The notes: generated by a model not told the origin, from the sequence alone. DNA of 64,000 nucleotides from DASZHJ01 sp035517495 (GCA_035517495.1 DATIYT010000055.1:8872-72871); one strand, 5' to 3'; numbered from the stretch's first letter, positions 17,651-26,522 are shown. Translations and numbers: made by a program.

Positions 17651-18241
17651 ATGACGCTTCGCCGCACAGCTACTCGCCTATGGTTGATTTGCCACGCATC
17701 CACGTCGGCGCTCCGCTCGTCGGCCTTTCCGACTGATGAGCCCCTCGAGCCGACGGCTTTCCGAAAGCTACGGGATGTTTCCGCAGAATTGCCCAATGCC
17801 GATCGCTGTTGGACCAGCCCGGCCTTGCGCGCCATCCAAACCGCCGAGGCTTTACAGGTCCCCGCAGTCGTCGAGCCGTTGCTGCGCGAATGCGATTACG
17901 GTGTCTGGGCGGGCCGGACTCTCGACGAGGTGAAATCGCGCGATCCCGAGGCAGTAGCCGAATGGCTGCGCGACCCGTCGGTGGCGCCACATGGAGGCGA
18001 GTCGATCGCAGCCCTGACTGAGCGTGTGGCCACTTGGCTAGACGCGCAGCGGCAAATCCCCGGCATCACGCTCGCGATCACGCATGCCTCCGTTGTCCGC
18101 GCCGCCGTCGTCCTGGCGCTCAGAGCGCCCCCGCACTCGTTCTGGCGCGTCGATGTCGCGCCACTCTCCCTCACAAAGCTCAGCAGCACCGGGGAGCGCT
18201 GGACTCTCGGCTCGATCGGCGAGGTCATGCGCCATTCCTGA
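17651..18241 (+). CDS. Histidine phosphatase family protein, cbt operon member
   Basis: 196 aa from the ATG at 17651. The branch-2-like fold is recognisable by the catalytic His (H15, in LICHAST), the LRECDYGVWAG segment with its Glu, and the second His in TLAITHASVVRAA. The arginine that normally precedes the catalytic His (RHG) is a cysteine here. Position after cbtBA suggests a link to cobalamin metabolism, like the alpha-ribazole phosphatase CobC, but the altered motif leaves the activity open. A short gap (53 bp) to cbtA suggests cotranscription. Confidence 0.8.
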   Translation: MTLRRTATRLWLICHASTSALRSSAFPTDEPLEPTAFRKLRDVSAELPNADRCWTSPALRAIQTAEALQVPAVVEPLLRECDYGVWAGRTLDEVKSRDPEAVAEWLRDPSVAPHGGESIAALTERVATWLDAQRQIPGITLAITHASVVRAAVVLALRAPPHSFWRVDVAPLSLTKLSSTGERWTLGSIGEVMRHS

Positions 18242-18351
18242 GAGGGCAAAGCTGTGGCGGGCTTTGCGCAAAAGGTCATGGACGTTTTATCCTGGCGGCG
18301 GAGATTCCCTGATGCCTTGGTGCATAGAGCCGCCAACCAATGGAGCGGGAA

Positions 18352-18777
18352 ATGGAAAGCAAAAAGCCGAGCATCGTCGATCTCAACGCAGAACTCGCGA
18401 AGCTGACGATGTTTCGACGGACTCCCCAGTCGACGGCAGCGGATCGAAAGGGAAGCGTCGCGGATTTGGCTTCCTATCGTGACGGCCTCCTCTTGGCCAT
18501 CAAGGCTTCGGGGAGAGATCATTGGGAACGCCATCTCACCGGAGACGAGCTGGTTTACATCATAGACGGCAGTGCGACCCTCGAAATCGTCTGCGACGAC
18601 GGACCGCCCCAGTCTTTCCCGCTTCGCGCCGGAATGATCGCCGTCATTCCGCAGGGCGCATGGCACCGCCTGCTTTCGTCGGAGGGCGCGACGCAAATGG
18701 CCGTGACGCCGTTTCCCGGCGAAAGTGTCGAACTCGATGTCGACGATCCCCGAGAAGCAGAGCGAAAGCCGGTGTGA
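18352..18777 (+). CDS. Cupin domain protein
   Basis: 141 aa. One conserved cupin barrel spans residues 55-120, with H-x-T-x-DELVYIIDG as motif 1 and PQGAWHRL as motif 2. Motif 1 has an Asp/Glu pair and one His rather than two, so the metal site is incomplete compared with classical cupins. The ATG at 18352 has GGAG at 18342-18345; an alternative start at 18340 is possible. It may be a small-molecule-binding or isomerase-type cupin. Its operon relation to the phosphatase gene (110 bp upstream) is unclear. Confidence 0.75.
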   Translation: MESKKPSIVDLNAELAKLTMFRRTPQSTAADRKGSVADLASYRDGLLLAIKASGRDHWERHLTGDELVYIIDGSATLEIVCDDGPPQSFPLRAGMIAVIPQGAWHRLLSSEGATQMAVTPFPGESVELDVDDPREAERKPV

Positions 18778-18849
18778 GCGCTCCGCGCGACGGTCCAACG
18801 GATACCGAACCCTTGCCGCTGCTCGGCACATTGGATAGCGAGAGGGTTC

Positions 18850-18960
18850 GTGGGGCTGGACATCCGCACCGATGGCCTGCTGATCACCGGTCAGAATCCG
18901 GCGTCGTGGGGTCCCGGAGCCAAAGCTCTGCTCAAGCTGCTGTACAAGAAAACCAAGTGG
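18850..18960 (+). pseudogene. C-terminal remnant of a DJ-1/PfpI glutamine amidotransferase-like gene
   Basis: The frame encodes DGLLITGQNPASWGPGAKAL followed by LKLL, the characteristic C-terminus of Hsp31/DJ-1/PfpI class I amidotransferase-like proteins. Nothing upstream in any frame continues the homology: the catalytic Cys and the rest of the roughly 190-aa fold are missing, and the cupin gene ends 72 bp before. I read it as the stub left after a deletion. The remaining 18778-19073 gap holds nothing else I can support. Confidence 0.5.
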
Positions 18961-19073
18961 CGCGCTCTCGGGCGGCTCTGCACGGGAAAGCAGGCGTCGG
19001 ATTCGGGAAGGATTGAGCTTTGGAAGCCGCGCTTTCGCGCGAATGGCGCTTCAATCCGGGTTACCGGGGCGAT

Positions 19074-19760
19074 ATGCTGGCTTCGTTAAATGCGCAGGGT
19101 GCGCCTGTGGGGAAGATCGCGGCGGTCGCAAATCTGAAGGGCGGCACGGGAAAAAGCACCATCGCCGTCAATTTGGCGTGCGAGTTGGCGGTCGGCGGCG
19201 CCGCTGTGGCGCTCGTTGACGCCGACGAGCAGGGCACCGCCACGTACTGGGTGGGGCGCGGCGAATACCCCGTAACACTGAAGCCCGCGGCACCGGGCGC
19301 CGATCCCGGCGTCTGGGCAGCGGATATCGCGGCGCTCGCCTCGGAGATCGTGGTCATTGACGCGCCACCCCAGATTGGGGGCACCACGCGCGCCATCATC
19401 GACATCGCGCACGTGGTTCTGATCCCGGCGCTCGCTTCCACGGCCGACATCATGGCGACCGGCAAAGCTCTCGCGCTGGTGCGCGCGGCACGGGACCGCC
19501 GCGAGGACAAGGGGCCCAAGGTTCTGCTCGTGCCAAGCCGCGTCGACCGACGTACTGCCTCGGGTAAGGAGATAGAGGCCGTGCTGCACGAATTCGGTGA
19601 GCCCGTGGCACCGATGGTGCGGCAGCGAACCGCATTCGTCGATAGCTTTTCCGCTGGATGCTGGATTGGCGCCTATGCTCGCAATAGCGACGCCCACAGC
19701 GATATTCAGGCCCTTGCGGCCGTTGTGAAAAGGATGCTGCGCCATGGCAAAACGACCTAG
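19074..19760 (+). CDS. ParA/MinD-type ATPase (orphan, paired with phasin-like protein)
   Basis: About 228 aa. The deviant Walker A motif KGGTGKST (K22 onward, including the signature lysine) is followed by the A' loop VDADEQGTATYW and Walker B EIVVIDAPPQIGG. These are the features of ParA/McdA-like positioning ATPases that dimerise on ATP and bind DNA. It has no N-terminal helix-turn-helix as in plasmid ParA, and no parB or parS is nearby, so it is not a chromosome partition ATPase of the usual kind. The next gene overlaps it by 17 bp and encodes a phasin-like protein, its likely partner. The start could also be a TTG at 19020 or a GTG at 19107. Confidence 0.82.
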   Translation: MLASLNAQGAPVGKIAAVANLKGGTGKSTIAVNLACELAVGGAAVALVDADEQGTATYWVGRGEYPVTLKPAAPGADPGVWAADIAALASEIVVIDAPPQIGGTTRAIIDIAHVVLIPALASTADIMATGKALALVRAARDRREDKGPKVLLVPSRVDRRTASGKEIEAVLHEFGEPVAPMVRQRTAFVDSFSAGCWIGAYARNSDAHSDIQALAAVVKRMLRHGKTT

Positions 19761-20220
19761 CTTGCTCGGGACCGGCCGCGACTCCCTCCGTGCCGCAAGC
19801 AGTGAAACAGCGGCTGCGCGCGAGCCCACTGAGGAGGCGCCAGTCGTAGCGGCGGCAGAGGTCATACCGCCGCGCCAGCCGCGGCGCCGGCCGCGCCAAC
19901 CAATGGTCAGAGAAAGCACTAGCGAATCGCGAGAGGTGGACGCCCCGATGAAGAGCGCGGTGGGTCCGTTACGGCCACCTTACGCTGGGCAGCTCGGGGG
20001 AATGGTGGCGATCTTCGAGGAGCTGGCGATCTTCGGCGGAGAACGGCTGGATCGGACCCTCGCAACCGGCCAGGCGCTGAGCCAATGTCGAAATCCAGTC
20101 GAAGCGTTCGCCGTGCAAATGCAGTTCGCATGCAATACGGCGGCGCACTACGCCGCGGAGTCGCTTAAACTTATGAGGCTCGCGAGCGCTGCCTGGTCCG
20201 GTAGCTGGAACCCAGTGTAG
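19744..20220 (+). CDS. Phasin-like protein with disordered basic N-terminus, ParA partner candidate
   Basis: 158 aa. Residues 1-85 are disordered: a basic start (MAKRPSLLGTGRDSLRAAS), then Pro, Arg, Ala and Glu-rich sequence. Residues 87-152 form a helical region with a phasin-like pattern (the ERLDRTLATGQALSQCRNP turn and the EAFAVQMQFACNTAAHYAAE helix), as in PF09361-type proteins that coat polyhydroxyalkanoate granules. Its start overlaps the ParA gene by 17 bp, implying translational coupling. A basic extreme N-terminus is what ParA partners use to stimulate ATPase activity. The phasin assignment is by pattern and moderately sure; the positioning role is inference. Confidence 0.62.
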   Translation: MAKRPSLLGTGRDSLRAASSETAAAREPTEEAPVVAAAEVIPPRQPRRRPRQPMVRESTSESREVDAPMKSAVGPLRPPYAGQLGGMVAIFEELAIFGGERLDRTLATGQALSQCRNPVEAFAVQMQFACNTAAHYAAESLKLMRLASAAWSGSWNPV

Positions 20221-20259
20221 TTCGATCGACGCTGTGGAGGTGCTCCGGGACGACGTTCT

Positions 20260-21876
20260 TCAGGCACCCAGAGACTTCGAGATAGTGTCCGATCCTTTCT
20301 CTGCAATCATGATGGTCGCGGGGTGGATATTGGGAGAGGGGATCGCCGGCATGACCGAGGCATCGATCACGCGCAAGCCCTCGATGCCGCGAACCCGCAA
20401 TTCGGGGTCGACGACGGCCTTTTCGTCCTCGCCCATTCGACAAGTGCCGCAGGGGTGATAGACCGTACCGGCGACCCTACGGATGAAGTCCTTGATATCG
20501 TCCTCGGCGACAACATGCGCGCCCGGCCTCACCTCGGAGAAGATCAGCGAGCGATAGGGTTCGGTGGCAATGATCTGGCGACCGATGTGAAACGCCCTCA
20601 CCGTTCGACGCATGTCATCGCCTTCGGGATCGCTAAAATAGTTGGCGAAGATGCGGGGCTTGGAACGCCCCGTGCCGTCCGCAAGCTTGATCTCCCCTCG
20701 GCTCTTCGGCCGGCAGACGCAGAAGTTGAAACCGAATCCGGGCCAGCGGTCCAACCCCAGCGTCAGATGCTCGGTGGAGAAGTTGGTCGCCTGGAACTGC
20801 AGATCGGGCACGGGCTCGGCCGGATCGGATTTGGCGAAGAGCGTACCCTCCGTCGCTCCCACCGCAAGCTGACCCGAAGCCGAGGTTAGCCACGTGAGCG
20901 CCATACGCGCTTGCTGACGGGGTGAGGTGAGGACCTCGTTCAGCGTCCCGTGCTCGCGCGTGAGGAACGTGAACCGCGCCTGCACGTGGTCTTGCAGGTT
21001 CTTGCCCACGCCCGGCAAGTCGTGGTGAACCTCGATCCCGACCTGTTTGAGTTCGGCCGCGGGTCCAACGCCTGAGTTCAGCAGCAGGACCGGCGAATTG
21101 ATCGCGCCGCCCGAGACGATGACTTCGCGCCGGGCGCCGATCCGCTTGATGGAGCCGCCTTGCTCCACCTCGACGCCCACGGCGCGCCGACCCTCGAAAA
21201 GAATCCGCCGCACGAACGTGTGCGTCATCAGCCTGAGATTCTTGCGCTTCAAATTGGGTTTGAGATAGCCCGCGGCCGTCGAGCAGCGCCAGCCGTTGCG
21301 CACGTTAAGCTGAACCGTGCCCACTCCGTCGATCCGCTCGCCATTGAAATCGGGATTGAAAGGAAATTGCAGCCGCTTGCACGCCTCGACGAATGCCTGC
21401 GACGTTTGCGAGGGCGTTTTGATATCGGAAATGGTCATCGGCCCATTTTGGCCGCGATAGGCGTCGGCGCCGTTGACGTTGTGCTCCATGCGCTTGAAGT
21501 AGGGTAGCACGTCCTTGTAGCCCCACCCATTGGCGCCCAGTGACTCCCATCCGTCGAAATCGCTGGGAGCACCGCGCAGAAACACGAGGCCATTGATCGA
21601 GCCGGAACCGCCGAGAACTTTGCCGCGCGGCCAACTCAGGCGTCGACCGTTTAGATGAGGCTCCGGTTCGGTCTCGTAGCCCCAGTTGACTTTGGGATTT
21701 GGGACCAGTTTGCCGAAGCCCAAAGGGATATGGATCCACGGACTGCGGTCGCGCCCGCCGGCCTCGATCAGGCACAAGCTGATCGCCGGATTTCCCGTCA
21801 GCCGCGCCGCCAGTACGCATCCCGCCGATCCGCCGCCGGCCACCACCACATCGAATTCCGCATCGAACTTGCCCAT
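20260..21876 (-). CDS. GMC-family FAD-dependent oxidoreductase (choline dehydrogenase-like)
   Basis: 538 aa. The N-terminal FAD-binding motif is GGGSAGCVLAARL, and the GMC signature 1 region (RGKVLGGSGSINGLVF) follows. Signature 2 (GGAINSPVLLLNSGVGP) lies mid-protein. The C-terminal catalytic His is in VYHPCGTCRMG and the FAD-contacting end in DASVMPAIPSPNIHPATIM. Members oxidise alcohols, choline or terpenoid alcohols; BetA-like length fits, but no betB or betI is adjacent, so the substrate is open. It is convergent with the phasin-like gene (40 bp apart). Confidence 0.93.
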   Translation of the reverse strand: MGKFDAEFDVVVAGGGSAGCVLAARLTGNPAISLCLIEAGGRDRSPWIHIPLGFGKLVPNPKVNWGYETEPEPHLNGRRLSWPRGKVLGGSGSINGLVFLRGAPSDFDGWESLGANGWGYKDVLPYFKRMEHNVNGADAYRGQNGPMTISDIKTPSQTSQAFVEACKRLQFPFNPDFNGERIDGVGTVQLNVRNGWRCSTAAGYLKPNLKRKNLRLMTHTFVRRILFEGRRAVGVEVEQGGSIKRIGARREVIVSGGAINSPVLLLNSGVGPAAELKQVGIEVHHDLPGVGKNLQDHVQARFTFLTREHGTLNEVLTSPRQQARMALTWLTSASGQLAVGATEGTLFAKSDPAEPVPDLQFQATNFSTEHLTLGLDRWPGFGFNFCVCRPKSRGEIKLADGTGRSKPRIFANYFSDPEGDDMRRTVRAFHIGRQIIATEPYRSLIFSEVRPGAHVVAEDDIKDFIRRVAGTVYHPCGTCRMGEDEKAVVDPELRVRGIEGLRVIDASVMPAIPSPNIHPATIMIAEKGSDTISKSLGA

Positions 21877-22033
21877 AGAGAAAGCTCTCCCTCAATCTTG
21901 CCCCAACCGTTCGCCCAACCGTTCGTTGGTCACGCCGTGTCGCAGCCTTTGGTCCGTTCCGGCTCCTTGCGCCTGCCTACGGTAAGTGTCCTAATTTAAC
22001 CGACTCGCGTATGGCTGCACGATGGAGCCCTTC

Positions 22034-22726
22034 ATGAGCAAACCTCGAATCGAGCGCCGCGTTAGCGTGACACAAGATGGCCCCTACGTCGTCACCGGCA
22101 ATATTCCGTTGGCGAAGCAGGTCATCACGGCGAACTCGGACGGGGAATCCGAAAGCTGGACCGAGGGCCACCGATTTCCCGATCGGGCGAAATATTCTCT
22201 GTGCCGCTGCGGTCAATCCAGCACCAAGCCATATTGCGACGGGACCCACAGCAAGATCGGATTCGACGGAACCGAGACCGCGAGCCGCGAGCCTTACCTG
22301 GAGCAAACCAAGACCTTGGACGGTCCTGGCTTAGCGCTAACGGACGCAGAGAGCCTCTGCGCATTTGGACGCTTTTGCGATCCCAACGGGAAAGTCTGGA
22401 ATCAAGTCGGCAGTGCCGACGATCCCGAGGTGCGCGCGACGTTCGTTCGTCAAGTGGGTGATTGCCCGGCGGGCCGTCTCGTCGCATGGGACAAGAAGAC
22501 GCGGCGGCCCATCGAGCCGCATTTGCCTGTTTCCATTGGTCTCATCGAGGATCCGGTGGAAGGCTGCAGCGGCCCGATTTGGCTGCGTGGCGGGATCGCG
22601 GTGGTTTCCGCTGACGGCTTCGAGTACGAGGTACGCAACCGCGTGACGCTGTGCCGCTGCGGGGCGTCGCGCAATAAGCCCTTCTGCGATGGCGCTCACG
22701 CGACGATCAAATTCAAGGCGCCGTAG
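22034..22726 (+). CDS. Tandem CDGSH iron-sulfur protein
   Basis: 230 aa with two CDGSH [2Fe-2S] motifs of the 3-Cys/1-His type: C57, C59, C68, H72 in CRCGQSSTKPYCDGTH, and C207, C209, C218, H222 in CRCGASRNKPFCDGAH. Between them lie four more cysteines (C109, C115, C144, C178) that could hold a further metal or cluster. The ATG at 22034 follows GGAG; an earlier ATG at 22022 lacks one. CDGSH proteins are soluble electron or cluster carriers in bacteria. Divergent from the GMC oxidoreductase; the shared intergenic region suggests coordinated redox roles, which is inference. Confidence 0.87.
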   Translation: MSKPRIERRVSVTQDGPYVVTGNIPLAKQVITANSDGESESWTEGHRFPDRAKYSLCRCGQSSTKPYCDGTHSKIGFDGTETASREPYLEQTKTLDGPGLALTDAESLCAFGRFCDPNGKVWNQVGSADDPEVRATFVRQVGDCPAGRLVAWDKKTRRPIEPHLPVSIGLIEDPVEGCSGPIWLRGGIAVVSADGFEYEVRNRVTLCRCGASRNKPFCDGAHATIKFKAP

Positions 22727-22773
22727 GCTCGTTGCATTGACTTGCGCTGGAGGCCGATTATGCCGCTCCAACG

Positions 22774-25593
22774 CTATTCGGCCGCCACCTCATCGGCGCG
22801 GCGCGGGCGGACGGGCGCGCGCTCGGCCGCGGCCTCGCGATCGGTCAGAACTTCGATCAGGCGTTCGTGGATATCCCGGAGCTTCTGCTCGTGTTCGATC
22901 TTGTGCCCGAACAGATCCTTTACATAGAAGACGTCCACCACCTTCTCGCCGTAGGTCGAGATCTTCGCCGAGTTGATCTGCAAATTGAGCTGGGTCAGCG
23001 CGCGCGTGAGCTCGAACAGGATGCCGGGGCGATCGCGGCCGTTGACCTCGATCACCGTGTGAGTGGCGCTGGCGCGATTATCCATCAGCACCCGCGGAGG
23101 CACGGTGAACGCACGGGCGCGGGTCGGATAGGGCTTGGGTGCCGCCAGCTCCAGATGCGGCTTACGCGTGCCCGCCAGCACGTGCTCGAACAGCACCGCG
23201 AGCTTTGCAAGCTTGTCGCCGCGGTCGAAGGCGCCGCCATCGGAGTCCTGGACCCAGAAGGTGTCGAGCGCCATGCCGTTCGCCATCGTGAGAATCTTGG
23301 CGTCGACCACATTGGCGCCCGCAAGCGCCAGCGCGCCGGCGATGCGCGAGAACAGACCCGCGTGGTCCGCGGTATAGAGCGTGATCTCGGTGACGGCATT
23401 CACGGGGTCGACACGGGTTCCGACCGTCAGCGGCAATCGGCTCGTCTCCGCTTCGTGCATGAGGCGAGCATGGCGTGCCAGCGTTTCGGGCTCGAACGAC
23501 ACCCAATAGGAGGGATACGCGCGTTCGCGGAACGCCGCGAACTCGGCATCGCCGAACTCCGGCAAGAGCGCGCGCACCGCGGTCTGCGCCGCCGCGATGC
23601 GCTGGTCCATGGGCGAAACGACGAGGCCCCCCGAGAGCTGGTCGAGGGCGCGGTGATAGACCTCGATCAGGAGGCTGCCTTTCCACCCGTTCCAGACCTT
23701 GGGGCCGACCGCGCGGATGTCGGCGATGGTGAGGATCAGCAGCAGCTTCAAGCGCTCGGGCGACTGCACCCGTTCCGCGAAGTCGCGGATGGTCTGGGGG
23801 TCGTCTATGTCGCGTTTGAAGGCGGTGCTGCTCATCAACAGGTGCCAGCGCACCAGCCAGACGACCGTCTCGGTTTCCTCCTCGCTCAAGCCCAAGCGCG
23901 GGCCCAGGCGTTGCGCCACCTCGGCGCCCAGCACGGAGTGGTCGCCGCCGCGCCCCTTGGCGATGTCGTGCAGCAGCACGGCGAGGTAGAGCGCCCGCCG
24001 GGAGACCACGGTCTCGATGATCTGCGACGGCAGCGCCAGCTCGTCACGCAGCCGCCCGGTCTCGATATCGTGCAGGATGCCGATCGCGATGATCGTGTGC
24101 TCGTCCACGGTGTAGGCGTGGTACATGTCGTACTGCATCTGTGCGACGACGCGGCCGAAATCCGGTACGAAGCGGCCGAAAACGCCGGCCTCGTTCATGC
24201 GGCGGAGCGCGGTCGCGGGATCGTTGCGCGAGGTCAGCATCTCCAAGAACAGCCGGTTCGCCTCGGGGTTCTCGCGCAGCTTCGCATCGATCAGCTTGAG
24301 CGACTGCGTGACCAGGCGGAGCGCGCGCGGATGGATGTCGAGCCCGTGCTGGTCGGCCGCATGAAAGAGGCGAATCAAGTTCACGGGATCGTCGGCGAAG
24401 GCGCTTTCGGTCGCGACGTCGAGACGGCCGCCGTCGACCGTGAATCCCTCCACCTGCTTCTTGAAGAAGCCCAAGCGGCGCAGTGAGAAGCGGGGCTTCT
24501 GCTGTTCTGATTCCAGCACCGCGCAGAAGATCCGGGTCAGGTCGCCCACGTCCTTGGCGATGAGGAAATAATGCTTCATGAAGCGCTCGACGCCGCGCGT
24601 GCCCGCGTGATCGGTGTAGCCCATGCGCCGTCCGATCTCGCTTTGATAGTTGAAGGCGAGGCGGTCCTCGGCGCGGCCGGCGAGGTAGTGCAGGTGGCAG
24701 CGCACGGTCCAAAGGAAAATCTGGGCGCGCCCAAAACGCTGCGATTCCTTGGGCGACAGCACGCCCAATTCCACGAGCTTCGATACGTCATCAACCCTGT
24801 AGATCTGCTTGGCGATCCAGTAGAGCGTGTGCAGATCGCGCAAGCCGCCCTTGCCCTCCTTGACATTGGGCTCGACCTGATAACGGCTGTCGCCGAGGCG
24901 CGCGTGGCGCTGATCGCGCTCAGCGAGTTTCGCCTCGACGAACTCTCTCGCCCGGCCCTTTAGGAACTCGTCCTCGAATCGCCGCTTGAGCTCGCCATAG
25001 AGGCGCTGGTCGCCCCAGAGATAGCGCGCCTCCAGCAGCGCGGTGCGGATGGTCTGGTCTTGACGCGCTTGGCGGATGCAATCGTCGACCGTGCGCGTGG
25101 AGTGGCCGACTTTGAGGCCCAAGTCCCAGAGCGTATAGAGCAAGTATTCGACGACCTGCTCGGTGTAGGGCGTCGCTTTGTAGGGACGCAGGAACAGCAG
25201 GTCGATGTCCGAATAGGGCGCAAGCTCGCCGCGCCCGTAGCCGCCGACCGCCACCACGGCGGTATGCTCGCCCGCGGTCGGGTTCGCCAGCGGATAGATC
25301 GTGCCGGTGACGAAATCATGGAGCGCGCGGACGAGCTGATCCATCAGGAAGCTGAGCGAGCGCACCACCTCGGCGCCGTCCACGGCCTGGCGCTCGAAGC
25401 GCTCGCGCACTTCGGCACGCCCCTGTTGCAGTGCCTTCCGAAGCACTTCCGCGACGGCGCGGCGCTCGGGCTCGCCCTTGTCGGCGAGCGCCGTGAGCTG
25501 CTCCTGGACTGTTAGGCGATCGATGATCGCGCGCTGGTTGGCGACGGCAGTGACCATGGTGCCGATATTAAAGCATTTTCGGCCGGCGCTCAT
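22774..25593 (-). CDS. glnD: GlnD, bifunctional uridylyltransferase/uridylyl-removing enzyme
   Basis: 939 aa, the usual size. The nucleotidyltransferase motif GGYGRGELAPYSDIDLLFL is near residue 110-130, followed by the GlnD PII-UTase domain. The HD motif is in LHDIAKGRGGDHS, and two ACT domains are at the C-terminus (TADHAGLFSRIAGAL and GRDRPGILFELTRAL). It uridylylates PII proteins when glutamine is low and deuridylylates them when it is high. The start is uncertain: ATG at 25593, or ATG at 25557 just before the first conserved helix; neither has a strong ribosome-binding site. Confidence 0.96.
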   Translation of the reverse strand: MSAGRKCFNIGTMVTAVANQRAIIDRLTVQEQLTALADKGEPERRAVAEVLRKALQQGRAEVRERFERQAVDGAEVVRSLSFLMDQLVRALHDFVTGTIYPLANPTAGEHTAVVAVGGYGRGELAPYSDIDLLFLRPYKATPYTEQVVEYLLYTLWDLGLKVGHSTRTVDDCIRQARQDQTIRTALLEARYLWGDQRLYGELKRRFEDEFLKGRAREFVEAKLAERDQRHARLGDSRYQVEPNVKEGKGGLRDLHTLYWIAKQIYRVDDVSKLVELGVLSPKESQRFGRAQIFLWTVRCHLHYLAGRAEDRLAFNYQSEIGRRMGYTDHAGTRGVERFMKHYFLIAKDVGDLTRIFCAVLESEQQKPRFSLRRLGFFKKQVEGFTVDGGRLDVATESAFADDPVNLIRLFHAADQHGLDIHPRALRLVTQSLKLIDAKLRENPEANRLFLEMLTSRNDPATALRRMNEAGVFGRFVPDFGRVVAQMQYDMYHAYTVDEHTIIAIGILHDIETGRLRDELALPSQIIETVVSRRALYLAVLLHDIAKGRGGDHSVLGAEVAQRLGPRLGLSEEETETVVWLVRWHLLMSSTAFKRDIDDPQTIRDFAERVQSPERLKLLLILTIADIRAVGPKVWNGWKGSLLIEVYHRALDQLSGGLVVSPMDQRIAAAQTAVRALLPEFGDAEFAAFRERAYPSYWVSFEPETLARHARLMHEAETSRLPLTVGTRVDPVNAVTEITLYTADHAGLFSRIAGALALAGANVVDAKILTMANGMALDTFWVQDSDGGAFDRGDKLAKLAVLFEHVLAGTRKPHLELAAPKPYPTRARAFTVPPRVLMDNRASATHTVIEVNGRDRPGILFELTRALTQLNLQINSAKISTYGEKVVDVFYVKDLFGHKIEHEQKLRDIHERLIEVLTDREAAAERAPVRPRRADEVAAE

Positions 25594-25760
25594 CCCTCAA
25601 GCGGCGGAGCCATGGGCACGATTCTCGTGCAAGCCCTCGGCCGATCGGGTAATCAATTGATCAGCATGGCATTATCGCCGGCAGCGACGGCGGTGCCCAG
25701 CGGGCAAACTGGAGTGGGAGCTGCCGCACCACAAACACAACGTCACAGAGAAAGGTAGTT

Positions 25761-26501
25761 ATGCCGGCCAAGATAACTTTCGTTGGGTGTGGAGACGCAT
25801 TCGGATCGGGAGGGCGCTTCAACACGTGCTTTCTGGTGGAGACCCCGCGCGTTCGCTTCACGATCGACTTCGGGGCAACCAGCCTTGTGGCACTCAACAA
25901 GCTCGGGATCGACCACACGACGATCGACGTTGTCGTCCTCACGCATTTTCACGGGGACCACTGCGGCGGGGTGCCGTTCCTGGTTCTGGATTCAATGCTG
26001 GGAGCAAAACGCAGCACGCCGCTCACCATAGTCGGACCCAAGGACACCAAGGAACGCATTACCGCGGTCGCCGAGGCGCTGCTGCCGGGCATGTCGAGCA
26101 TGACGCCGAAATTCGAGCTTCGATACCTGGATACCGGTTTTCTGCGACCGCTCGATTGCGGCGAGCTCAGCGTGACAAGCTACCCTGCGCTCCATACCGA
26201 AGCGACCAATCCCGCCTCCGTGCGAATCGAGGCGGGCGACAAAGTGATCTCGTATACCGGCGACAGCGCTTGGACCGAGCACATTCCGGTCATCGCGAAG
26301 GATGCCGATCTTTTCATCTGCGAAAGCTATTATTACGACAAGCCTGTGCGCTTCCACCTGAATCATCGCGATCTCGCGCAGCATCGCGAGGAAATTGGAG
26401 CAAAGCGCACGATCCTGACGCATCTCAGCCGGGAGATGTTGGCGGTCACCGGGCGCATTGCAGAGCAATGCGCTTATGACGGCCTCACGGTGGAAATATA
26501 G
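25761..26501 (+). CDS. MBL-fold metallohydrolase (RNase Z-like)
   Basis: 246 aa. The first motif of the metallo-beta-lactamase fold, THFHGDHCGG, provides H62, H64, D66 and H67. Downstream ligands are the His in YPALHTEATNP, the Asp in YTGDSAW and the terminal His in ILTHLS. The start GCGDAFGSGGRFNTCFLVE and the YTGDS segment resemble RNase Z-like and arylsulfatase-like subfamilies. It lacks the exosite arm of tRNase Z, so tRNA processing is not implied. Convergent with the sirtuin gene, 21 bp apart. Confidence 0.88.
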   Translation: MPAKITFVGCGDAFGSGGRFNTCFLVETPRVRFTIDFGATSLVALNKLGIDHTTIDVVVLTHFHGDHCGGVPFLVLDSMLGAKRSTPLTIVGPKDTKERITAVAEALLPGMSSMTPKFELRYLDTGFLRPLDCGELSVTSYPALHTEATNPASVRIEAGDKVISYTGDSAWTEHIPVIAKDADLFICESYYYDKPVRFHLNHRDLAQHREEIGAKRTILTHLSREMLAVTGRIAEQCAYDGLTVEI

Positions 26502-26522
26502 GCCTGAAGGCGACGAACCGGT

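Noticed and set aside
22867..24486. Long open frame on the plus strand (539 aa)
   Set aside because: It is antisense to glnD, has an Arg/His/Gly-rich composition without any family motif, and exists only because high-GC third positions avoid stops on the opposite strand.
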